Assembly (NCBI GenBank): GCA_902767355.1
Contig: CACXHG010000088.1
Location: forward strand, 1 to 15,928
DNA: 15,928 nucleotides
Reading direction: 5' to 3'
From: an uncultured Bacteroidia bacterium
Lineage (GTDB): Bacteria; Bacteroidota; Bacteroidia; Bacteroidales; UBA932
Made by a program: the position numbers and the translations under genes
The notes under the pieces: generated by a model
What the model was told of the DNA's origin: nothing
The model's database searches: none
Seen by the model: the letters and a program-made list of their open reading frames with translations, nothing else
In this document: positions 6,713 through 12,744 of the stretch, piece by piece
Position numbering within the stretch: position 1 is the stretch's first letter
How the letters are laid out: the number at the start of each line of letters is the position of its first letter

Positions 6713-7336
6713 TTACAACGATTTTGTATAGCGGATGAAGGCGATTGGTCGGACAACGTCTTTGGTCTCGGTTGAGGAGGATTCGTTGTGGCCAGAAGTC
6801 CGGTCGATGAATAAGGTGTGCTCATAATGCTTACCGCCCTGGAGCTGGAGCCCAAGTGAAATGGCGCGTTTGGGGCTGAGTCTGTATCCTATCTGGGGGT
6901 CAATAAACCATCCCGTGACGGACTCCGGTACCGGAAAGTAATCTATGATTGAGAATAAACGGAATCTATGCCCGGCATCGGCTTGCAGGAAAAGATTATG
7001 GGTGGCGGAATACCGTATTCTTACGAACATGGGTATGGTTATTTCGTTTAGAAATATCTTATCTACATTAGTGTTGTCTGCAGTTGTCCCGTCCTTATTG
7101 GTGATGATGCGGGTTGTTGTCTTATCATAAAGCGGTCGGGCATACCGCATTCCGGTGCCAAGACCCAGTTCGAGGTCTGGCATAATGGTGAAAATGTATG
7201 AGATGTCGATGCCGGTGTCTACCTGGCTTGAGCCGTTGACAGATGTCCCGGTTGAGACACCCAGCTCAAAAGGCTGTGCGGCCGCGGCAACACCCAAAAA
7301 CATAGCAGCGAGTGTAAGGCAAAAACGTTTGTTCAT
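6713..7336 (-). CDS. Outer membrane beta-barrel (porin-like) protein
   Basis: A 207-residue protein starting at ATG 7336, chosen because a signal peptide (MNKRFCLTLAAMFLGVAAAA) begins there; the frame extends 25 codons upstream into the preceding gene without one. The mature part has alternating strands such as LGLGTGMRYARPLY, ITIPMFVRIRY, NLFLQADAGHRFRLF and FIDPQIGYRLSPKRAISLG, which fit the eight-stranded OMP_b-brl_2 type. The C-terminal residues TKSL lack a terminal aromatic. It begins 13 bp after the stop of the sigma-regulator-like barrel protein, and the barrel domains of the two proteins are of the same general type, so duplication of a barrel module is possible. Role unknown. Confidence 0.75.
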   Translation of the reverse strand: MNKRFCLTLAAMFLGVAAAAQPFELGVSTGTSVNGSSQVDTGIDISYIFTIMPDLELGLGTGMRYARPLYDKTTTRIITNKDGTTADNTNVDKIFLNEITIPMFVRIRYSATHNLFLQADAGHRFRLFSIIDYFPVPESVTGWFIDPQIGYRLSPKRAISLGLQLQGGKHYEHTLFIDRTSGHNESSSTETKDVVRPIAFIRYTKSL

Positions 7337-7349
7337 AGTACGGCGGCAA

Positions 7350-8531
7350 TTAAAAGAGAGTGAATCTGAGACCGGTTGAAACCGAAACGGACAGCGGATG
7401 CTGTGTGCCATAGGTCTTCAGGTCCTGGAATCTTCCTATGCGGGAGAAGGTCGCTACGGGTTCGAGGTACAGCCCTATGGAAGGACAAATGCGGTACATT
7501 GCTCCCACGGTGCCGACGGCGGCAATGTATGGTTCGGTCTTGATGGATTCTTGGCCCGATAGCGTTGAGGCAATGCAAAAGTTGCCTTCTATCCCGGCGC
7601 CGGCGTAAAAGTCAAGGTGTTTGAAAGAGGCGAAGGTCCAGTCGAGCCGCAGTGGAACCCCTATAAAGTGGGCGAGTTGGTGCTTTCCCACTGCGTCGGA
7701 ATTGTTGAAGACTGAATAATACATAATGTACTCGGCACCGGACACCAGGCGGACGGTGTTTGATATAGGAAAGCCGGCGGAAATGCCGATTCTCAAGGGC
7801 AAGTAATGCGTGGGGGGCTCTATCTCTGTGCCTGGTTTAGGCTCATGGTAAGAGGCGGCTCCGCCACGTCCAGCCAGCAGAATGCCTGCGGCAAGGCCGG
7901 CGCCGGAAGCAACTCCGTAGCTGGCAAAAAGTGCCTTTTCTGCAACTGCTCCGGTGCGCGCAGGGAGGTCTGGTGTGTGATTCTCTTTTACCGGCATCTG
8001 GGCTGTGGGTTGCTGTGCAGGTTGTGGAAAAGGTTCGGCAGACGGTGCTCTTTGCTCCTCTTCCCCGGATCTGAGAGGAGTCTGCATTTCTTGCGCGGTT
8101 TCTTGCGCGGTCTCTTTTTGCGTGGTTGCCGGCACAGACTGGCCGGTATTTGATCCGGTGGCTTGCGCGCCCGGTGTGGATTTTGGAGCCTGTGTTGCTG
8201 CAGCTGCCTTGGTGGTTTCGTGGGTTTCCTCAACAACACAATCTTCTGCGGCCTTGGCATTCCCGGCCGACCCGGGGACCTCCGGAGCGGGGGTTATGGC
8301 CTCGGCAACAGAGCCTGTTTGGGGCGCGGGAGCATCGCTGTGCCTGGGGATAGCAAACAGGGCGATAACTGCTGCCGCGGCCAGGGATGCGACCCAGATT
8401 AGCGGCGCAGGGCTTTTGCGGCTGGCAGCAGACTGCACCCGTCGGCTGCGGAAGTCGGCGAGACCGTCTTCCGGCAGAGGACTCTCATATCTGTCGAGCT
8501 TGTTTTTAATTATTACTTCCCAGTTTTCCAC
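7350..8531 (-). CDS. Single-pass membrane protein with long linker and C-terminal beta-barrel; probable ECF sigma regulator
   Basis: A 393-residue protein with GTG start at 8531, one base after the sigma factor stop at 8533, so translation is probably coupled. Residues 1-42 are a charged cytosolic head (MENWEVIIKNKLDRYE); 43-62 are a hydrophobic segment (PLIWVASLAAAAVIALFA); about 63-195 are a Pro/Ala/Thr/Gln/Glu-rich low-complexity linker; 200-222 are a second Gly/Ala-rich hydrophobic stretch; about 240-393 form a barrel-like domain ending STGLRFTLF. Such heads followed by one membrane segment directly downstream of ECF genes are typical anti-sigma placements in Bacteroidales, and the same head-plus-barrel layout is known there, but no classical zinc anti-sigma motif (HxxxCxxC) is present. 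The layout suggests a protein anchored in the inner membrane that reaches the outer membrane through its linker. Sigma-binding is inferred from gene order. Confidence 0.7.
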   Translation of the reverse strand: MENWEVIIKNKLDRYESPLPEDGLADFRSRRVQSAASRKSPAPLIWVASLAAAAVIALFAIPRHSDAPAPQTGSVAEAITPAPEVPGSAGNAKAAEDCVVEETHETTKAAAATQAPKSTPGAQATGSNTGQSVPATTQKETAQETAQEMQTPLRSGEEEQRAPSAEPFPQPAQQPTAQMPVKENHTPDLPARTGAVAEKALFASYGVASGAGLAAGILLAGRGGAASYHEPKPGTEIEPPTHYLPLRIGISAGFPISNTVRLVSGAEYIMYYSVFNNSDAVGKHQLAHFIGVPLRLDWTFASFKHLDFYAGAGIEGNFCIASTLSGQESIKTEPYIAAVGTVGAMYRICPSIGLYLEPVATFSRIGRFQDLKTYGTQHPLSVSVSTGLRFTLF

Positions 8532-8532
8532 T

Positions 8533-9090
8533 TTATTCTGATTCCTTTAGGTAGTTGTTTATAGCGTGCTTTAACTGTGCTCTTGCTTTTGCAAGTATGC
8601 TGGATGATGCTTTTTCGCTTATCCCCAGCATTTTGCCTATCTCCCTGTGCGAGTAGCCGTCTATGCAGTACAGGTTGAATACGGCCTTTCTGGCGGCCGG
8701 CAGCCTGGAGATTAACTCGAGCAAAGTTTCTTGCGGTATCGCGGCTGTACCGTCTGTATCCGGTTCTGAGATAAGCTGTGGAAAAGCCGCCAAGTCCGTA
8801 GTGATTTCTCGTTTTTGCTTCCTTATGTTGCCCAACGCTTTGTTGACCGCTATTTTGCTCAACCATGCATATAGCGAACCTTCGGACCTGTAGTGGAATC
8901 CGTGTATTTTCTCTATTGCCCTTACCATGGTCTCCTGCATCAGGTCGCGGGCTTCTTCCCAGTCCGAACAGTAGCGTCTGCAAAGCGTCAACAGCCTGGC
9001 CGCATATCTCTTATACAGCTCATCAGCAGCCAGGCTGTCACCTTTGCGGCATTGTTCGGCCAAATGCCTCTCGTCAAGATCTCTATACAC
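8533..9090 (-). CDS. ECF-type RNA polymerase sigma factor
   Basis: 185 residues from GTG 9090. Sigma region 2 spans about 22-94, with EARDLMQETMVRAIEKIHGF for core binding and -10 melting, and GSLYAWLSKIAVNKALGNIR for DNA recognition. Region 4 spans about 122-175, with LPAARKAVFNLYCIDGYSHR and EIGKMLGISEKASSSILAKA as the helix-turn-helix that reads the -35 box. Regions 1 and 3 are absent, as in all ECF factors. No ATG is available at the 5' end: the frame could also start at TTG 9123 (196 residues), but GTG 9090 fits the usual MxRDLDERHLAEQCRKG start and lies just after a TAnnTTTG-like box. It heads an operon with the barrel-containing membrane protein. Targets probably include its own promoter and the receptor gene at 544-3291, judged from a shared upstream motif. 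Confidence 0.9.
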   Translation of the reverse strand: MYRDLDERHLAEQCRKGDSLAADELYKRYAARLLTLCRRYCSDWEEARDLMQETMVRAIEKIHGFHYRSEGSLYAWLSKIAVNKALGNIRKQKREITTDLAAFPQLISEPDTDGTAAIPQETLLELISRLPAARKAVFNLYCIDGYSHREIGKMLGISEKASSSILAKARAQLKHAINNYLKESE

Positions 9091-9110
9091 GCAAATCCTT
9101 GTTAACTGCT

Positions 9111-9118
9111 CAAAGTTA
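9111..9118 (-). promoter_or_regulatory. Possible Bacteroidota -7 box (TAACTTTG) for the sigma operon
   Basis: TAACTTTG on the minus strand fits the TAnnTTTG -7 consensus of the housekeeping Bacteroidota sigma factor exactly and ends 20 bases before the GTG at 9090. No TTTG is found at the usual 19-21 bp upstream distance, so this half-match is weak. If used, the TTG start at 9123 would be upstream of the transcript. Confidence 0.3.
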
Positions 9119-9138
9119 TACAAAACCGTCTTTTCTAC

Positions 9139-9167
9139 ATACTAAACGCACGGTGCTCAGGAATACG
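9139..9167 (-). promoter_or_regulatory. Candidate ECF-type promoter or operator of the sigma operon
   Basis: On the minus strand: CGTATTCC, 13 bases, TTTAGTAT, ending 48 bp before the GTG start. The same two blocks stand upstream of the receptor gene (3348-3373) at a comparable distance from its start (56 bp). ECF factors usually activate their own promoter, so a shared element in front of the sigma gene and another operon of the same block is what an autoregulated ECF regulon would show. Spacing differs by 3 bp between the copies. Confidence 0.45.
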
Positions 9168-9182
9168 TCTCGCTGCAGTCAA

Positions 9183-9192
9183 TTTTTTTTTT
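9183..9192. repeat. T10 homopolymer tract
   Basis: Ten consecutive T residues on the plus strand in the divergent region, about 16 bp from the CGTATTCC block (upstream of it on the minus strand). Long single-base tracts can slip in replication and change promoter spacing, or simply bend DNA upstream of a promoter. Confidence 0.7.
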
Positions 9193-9224
9193 CGAACCGC
9201 CTTGCAGACCTCTGCGGGCGCTTT

Positions 9225-9245
9225 GTTAGTAACTATGTTGATAAC
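9225..9245. promoter_or_regulatory. Dyad-symmetric operator candidate between the sigma operon and nrdD
   Basis: Two 9-base near-palindromes, GTTAGTAAC and GTTGATAAC, are separated by TAT. As a whole, 7 of 9 arm positions pair around the central TAT. The size and symmetry suit a dimeric regulator, for example a Crp/Fnr-family protein or another repressor of nrdDG. It does not match the NrdR box. A further short palindrome, GCAGA-CC-TCTGC, lies at 9204-9215. Confidence 0.35.
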
Positions 9246-9279
9246 TCCCGTTTGTCTTCGGGATTCCGAGGGGGGAGTT
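9243..9279 (+). other. Stem-loop in the nrdD leader region
   Basis: AACTCCC at 9243-9249 pairs perfectly with GGGAGTT at 9273-9279, and a smaller hairpin TCGG-GATT-CCGA (9258-9269) nests within. The outer stem is followed by TTTC. It could be an RNA structure in the nrdD leader or a terminator for transcription coming from elsewhere. It is about 120 bp upstream of the nrdD ATG. Confidence 0.4.
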
Positions 9280-9313
9280 TTCTATACCTTTACAATCGGA
9301 AATGAAACAAGCG

Positions 9314-9345
9314 CCGGGGCTGCCTTGTGCAGTCCGGTTTGTTTT
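9314..9345 (+). terminator. Terminator-like hairpin (possible attenuator) upstream of nrdD
   Basis: CCGG plus CTGC (9314-9317, 9320-9323) pair with GCAG plus CCGG (9329-9332, 9334-9337), leaving a GG/T internal loop and a 5-base loop CTTGT. TTTGTTTT follows directly. This has the form of an intrinsic terminator, yet it stands 57 bp before the nrdD start codon with no plus-strand gene upstream in the region, so it would act on the nrdD leader transcript. No known riboswitch class is recognisable. Confidence 0.4.
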
Positions 9346-9401
9346 ATCCTCCGTTTCTTGTACTCAAATATTGCCATAACCTTATTAATCAGAGCGTTAC
9401 A

Positions 9402-11603
9402 ATGGACGTAAGAAAGACTAACGGGACATACGAAGAGTTTGACAACGAAAAGCTTAAAAGAGGTATCCGCCAGGCTTATATGGCCACCGGACAGCAGTGC
9501 CCGGAAGAGGTGGTGGTCTCCATCACTGACAACCTTTACATCTACGACAAGATCTCCAGCCAGGAGATCCGCCGCCAGGTGGTGGATTCGCTTATGTCAA
9601 TCAACAAAAAGGCTGCACTCGAGTATATCGAGCGCTTCGACTCCGGCCTTGACCTGCGCAAGAAGCGCGACTTTATCAAGGACTATATCAAAGCGTCCAA
9701 CGCCGCCACCGGAAGTAAGTTCGACGCCAATGCCAACATCACCCGCAAGAACATCGTGACTCTCGGCCAGGAGCTCTACAAGGAGAACAACATCAAGCAG
9801 AACCGCTACATCATGCGGGACAAGATCAAGTCTCTCTACGGCCGCGAGCTGGCAGACCGCTATGTTGCGGACCTGGAGAGCCACGTGCTCTACAAGCACG
9901 ACGAGAGCGGCACTCCCGGCTATCCCTACTGCGTGGCCATCACCATGTATCCCTTCCTGGAGAGCGGCCTGCGCGAGCTGGGCGGCGTGTCCGTGGCGCC
10001 CACAGACCTCAAGAGTTTCTGCGGCGAGTTCATCAATCTGGTGTACTCCGTCAGCTCCCAGTTCATGGGTGCAGTGGCTACTCCGGAGTTTCTGATGTAT
10101 TTCGACTATTTCCTCCGCAAGGATTATGGCGACGACTATCTCACCAAACTGGATACGGTTGTAGAGAACAACCTCAAGCAGCGCACGCTGGTAAAGGTCA
10201 TCGACAACTATTTCCAGCAGGTTGTCCACTCCATGAATATGCCCGCCGGCAACCGCGGCTACCAGACAGTGTTCTGGAACATAGGTTATTTTGACAAGCC
10301 GTATTTCGACGGCGTGTTCGGCGATTTCCGCTTCCCCGACGGCACCGCTCCCAAGTGGGAGACCCTCAGCTGGCTGCAGAAGCACTTCATGAACTGGTTC
10401 AACGAAGAGCGCAACCACTATGTGCTCACCTTCCCGGTGGAGACCATGGCGCTTCTGACCGACGGCGGCGACGACTATGCCGACAAGGAGTACGCCGATT
10501 TCACCGCCCGCATGTGGAGCAAGGGCCACAGTTTCTTCTGCTACATTTCCAACTCGCCCGACAGCCTTTCCAGCTGCTGCCGCCTGCGCAACGAGATTCA
10601 GAAAGAAGACGGCCACAACCACACCACCCACCAGTATTCCATGGGCACCGCTTCGGTTGCGACCGGAAGCAAGAGCGTGATGACCATCAACCTGAACCGT
10701 CTGGTCCAGAACGCCGCCCGCAAGTATTTCAAGAACGAGCGCCGCGTGGATATGAAGATGGGGGCGCCCCTGACCATGGAGGAATACGACCGCGAGAAAC
10801 TCTATCAGTATATCCGCGACGAGGTCACCGACCAGACCGAGGCCGTGCACAAATACCAGACAGCCTTCAACGAGATTATCAAGGACTTTCTCAAGGCCGA
10901 TATGCTGGACGTTTACCGCGCCGGCTTCATCACCATGAACAAGCAGTACCTCACCGTGGGTGTCAACGGTCTCACCGACGCGGCCGAATTCCTGGGAATA
11001 GAAGTTTCTCCCAACAACGACTATAAGGAGTTTGTGAACATGATGCTGGAGACCATCAATGTCTGCAACCGCAAGGATAAGACTAAGGAGACAATGTTCA
11101 ACACCGAGTTCGTGCCCGGCGAGAATCTCTCCGGCAAGAACTACAAGTGGGACAAGCGCGACGGATACTTTGTCTCGCCCAAGCACAACATGTACAGCTC
11201 GTACTTCTACAATCCCGAGGATACCAACCTCTCTATGATAGACAAGTTCAAGCTGCACGGCGATGACTATGTGAAATATCTGGACGGCGGCAGCGCCCTG
11301 CACATGAACGTAGAGGAGCACCTGAGCTTCGAGCAGTACCGCCAGCTTCTGAACGTGGCCGCGCACTACGGCACCAACTACTTTACTTTCAACTGCCGCA
11401 ACACTGTTTGCAACGACTGCGGCTACATAAGCAAGGATACCCTCACCGAGTGCCCCAAGTGCGGCAGCAAGAACCTGGACTACCTGACCCGCGTTATCGG
11501 CTACCTGAAGAGAGTGTCGTCTTTCAGCGAAATGCGCCAGACCGAGGCCAAGGCCCGTTATTATAACCCCAGCGAAGTCCCCACTTCGATAGACGAGAAA
11601 TAA
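9402..11603 (+). CDS. nrdD: Anaerobic (class III) ribonucleoside-triphosphate reductase
   Basis: A 733-residue glycyl-radical enzyme that reduces ribonucleoside triphosphates to deoxyribonucleotides without oxygen. ATG 9402 is chosen because the ATP-cone begins at once (MDVRKTNGTYEEFDNEKL); the frame extends 25 codons upstream without conserved sequence. ATP-cone about 1-90 (allosteric control). The catalytic barrel includes SSCCRLRNE with Cys392/Cys393, a candidate position for the active-site thiyl cysteine. Near the end are the four zinc cysteines, CNDC (670, 673) and CPKC (684, 687), and the radical loop RVIGYL with Gly700 as the residue that carries the radical. All expected parts are present and length is usual for the family. 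It is followed immediately by its activase, whose GTG directly follows this stop. The gene is GC-rich, like the recA-side genes. Confidence 0.97.
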   Translation: MDVRKTNGTYEEFDNEKLKRGIRQAYMATGQQCPEEVVVSITDNLYIYDKISSQEIRRQVVDSLMSINKKAALEYIERFDSGLDLRKKRDFIKDYIKASNAATGSKFDANANITRKNIVTLGQELYKENNIKQNRYIMRDKIKSLYGRELADRYVADLESHVLYKHDESGTPGYPYCVAITMYPFLESGLRELGGVSVAPTDLKSFCGEFINLVYSVSSQFMGAVATPEFLMYFDYFLRKDYGDDYLTKLDTVVENNLKQRTLVKVIDNYFQQVVHSMNMPAGNRGYQTVFWNIGYFDKPYFDGVFGDFRFPDGTAPKWETLSWLQKHFMNWFNEERNHYVLTFPVETMALLTDGGDDYADKEYADFTARMWSKGHSFFCYISNSPDSLSSCCRLRNEIQKEDGHNHTTHQYSMGTASVATGSKSVMTINLNRLVQNAARKYFKNERRVDMKMGAPLTMEEYDREKLYQYIRDEVTDQTEAVHKYQTAFNEIIKDFLKADMLDVYRAGFITMNKQYLTVGVNGLTDAAEFLGIEVSPNNDYKEFVNMMLETINVCNRKDKTKETMFNTEFVPGENLSGKNYKWDKRDGYFVSPKHNMYSSYFYNPEDTNLSMIDKFKLHGDDYVKYLDGGSALHMNVEEHLSFEQYRQLLNVAAHYGTNYFTFNCRNTVCNDCGYISKDTLTECPKCGSKNLDYLTRVIGYLKRVSSFSEMRQTEAKARYYNPSEVPTSIDEK

Positions 11604-12110
11604 GTGATTAAATATATTCCACAGGCGACATCTGTGGTTCTGGAAGAGATACCCGGCAAGGTATCTCTTGCCGTAGATGTCAGTAACTGCCCGCTGCGCT
11701 GCCCGGGCTGCCATTCGCCTTTCCTTCAGACTGATACGGGAGAGGAACTGACCACCGAGGTGATAGACGCCCTGATCGCGGACAACTTTGGCGTGAACTG
11801 CTTTCTGTTTTTTGGAGAAGGGCAGGACGACGAAACCTTCCTGGATTTGGCCTGGCACATACGCGACAATTATCCGGGCCTGGAGATTGCCCTATACAGC
11901 GGCCGCACCGAGGTTCCCAACCCTTATTGGCGGGTTTTCAACTACATCAAGCTGGGCCCCTACATGGAAAAGTACGGCCCGCTCAACAAACCCACCACCA
12001 ACCAGCGCCTCTACAAGGTAGAAGGCCTGCGCCGCATCGACATCACCCCCCAGATCTGGAAACACGGCATTGATCCTATAGTTACGGGGGCTACGCCCAC
12101 GCGCCCCTAG
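11604..12110 (+). CDS. nrdG: Anaerobic ribonucleotide reductase activating protein (radical SAM)
   Basis: A 168-residue activase that uses S-adenosylmethionine and a 4Fe-4S cluster to put the glycyl radical on NrdD. The cluster motif is CPLRCPGC with Cys29, Cys33 and Cys36 (CxxxCxxC). It is followed by a family-typical FFGEGQDDE region, and near the end by GPYMEKYGPLNKPTTNQRLY, the usual C-terminal block of Bacteroidota NrdG. The start is GTG at 11604, directly after the nrdD TAA, so the pair is translationally coupled. The family core appears to end near DITPQIW; the last 16 residues (HGIDPIVTGATPTRP) run into a GC-rich stretch that also encodes the tail of the converging gene and look like a lineage-specific extension. 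Confidence 0.95.
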   Translation: MIKYIPQATSVVLEEIPGKVSLAVDVSNCPLRCPGCHSPFLQTDTGEELTTEVIDALIADNFGVNCFLFFGEGQDDETFLDLAWHIRDNYPGLEIALYSGRTEVPNPYWRVFNYIKLGPYMEKYGPLNKPTTNQRLYKVEGLRRIDITPQIWKHGIDPIVTGATPTRP

Positions 12111-12123
12111 CGCTCCGCGCTGG

Positions 12124-12744
12124 CTATTCTGCAGGCCCACCCGCGCGCGCTGCGCTATCGCCCGACGGCGATTGTTTCGGGATGCTACGACCTCTACTGA
12201 GGCGGCGGGTTTCGCGGCGGGCATCGCGCCAGCGGGGGAAGTGGCGGTCCATCACGGCGTAGAATCGTTCGCTGTGGTTGGGTACCAGCAGGTGGGCCAG
12301 TTCGTGCACCACGACGTGCTCTATGCACCAGTCGGGGAGCAGCAGCAGGTACAGGCTCAGATTGATCTTTTTGCTGCGGGGGTTGCAGCTGCCCCAGCGG
12401 CTCTTGGTGGCGCGGTAGCTGACTGCGGACGGGCGCACGCCCATCTGGGCGCAGTGGCTCTCCAGCAGCGGGGCGACAATGGCCTCGAGACGGGCCGCAG
12501 CCTCCCTGCGCCTGGCAGGCGTGGAAATGTCCAGCTGAGAGTAGAACTCCTCTTGGGCATCGCGCCTGGCTGCCCTGCGTTTGCGGGCCTTTTCTATCCA
12601 CTCCTTATTGTTGGAGACAAACTCTTCTATCACGCGGCGGGGCGTCAGCCACGGCGCCGACACCCTCACGCTGCCGTCCTTGCCTATGCGCATGCTCAGG
12701 CGGGAGGTTCTCCTGCGCGTTACTATGACGGGCACCTCTAGCAT
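12124..12744 (-). CDS. YgjP/SprT-like zinc metallopeptidase domain protein (DUF45)
   Basis: A 206-residue protein. The family marks are present: SRWGSC at 115-120, and the zinc-binding HELAH at 147-151 with His157 in NHSERF as probable third ligand; Glu148 is the expected catalytic base. The N-terminal part (VRVSAPWLTPRRVIEEFVSN) is the usual lead-in of this family. Substrates are unknown; the fold relates to minigluzincins. ATG 12744 overlaps the umuC stop by 7 bp (ATGCTAG), so translation is coupled to umuC. The frame is open far upstream but there it only shadows umuC. The last 20 or so residues (SIPKQSPSGDSAARAGGPAE) are low complexity and lie in a GC-rich stretch shared with the end of nrdG. 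Placement at the end of a recA-umuDC operon hints at a role linked to DNA damage, by inference only. Confidence 0.85.
   Translation of the reverse strand: MLEVPVIVTRRRTSRLSMRIGKDGSVRVSAPWLTPRRVIEEFVSNNKEWIEKARKRRAARRDAQEEFYSQLDISTPARRREAAARLEAIVAPLLESHCAQMGVRPSAVSYRATKSRWGSCNPRSKKINLSLYLLLLPDWCIEHVVVHELAHLLVPNHSERFYAVMDRHFPRWRDARRETRRLSRGRSIPKQSPSGDSAARAGGPAE
12157..12172 (+). terminator. Hairpin downstream of nrdG, possible terminator
   Basis: ATCGCC at 12157-12162 and GGCGAT at 12167-12172 pair perfectly around CGAC, followed by TGTTTC. It lies about 47 bp after the nrdG stop, inside the 3' end of the converging gene. A second small stem, AGCGC-TCC-GCGCT, lies at 12110-12122 over the nrdG stop itself. 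The T-run is poor, so termination is uncertain. Confidence 0.3.

Noticed and set aside
9300..9345. Cobalamin riboswitch upstream of nrdD
   Set aside because: AGTCCGG at 9331-9337 fits the first half of a B12 box, but the rest of the box and the conserved core elements are missing.
9597..11858. Long open frame of 753 codons antisense to nrdD and nrdG
   Set aside because: It is the reverse shadow of a GC-rich gene whose plus-strand product is an unmistakable NrdD; the antisense translation is low complexity (Val/Leu/His-rich) with no recognisable domain.
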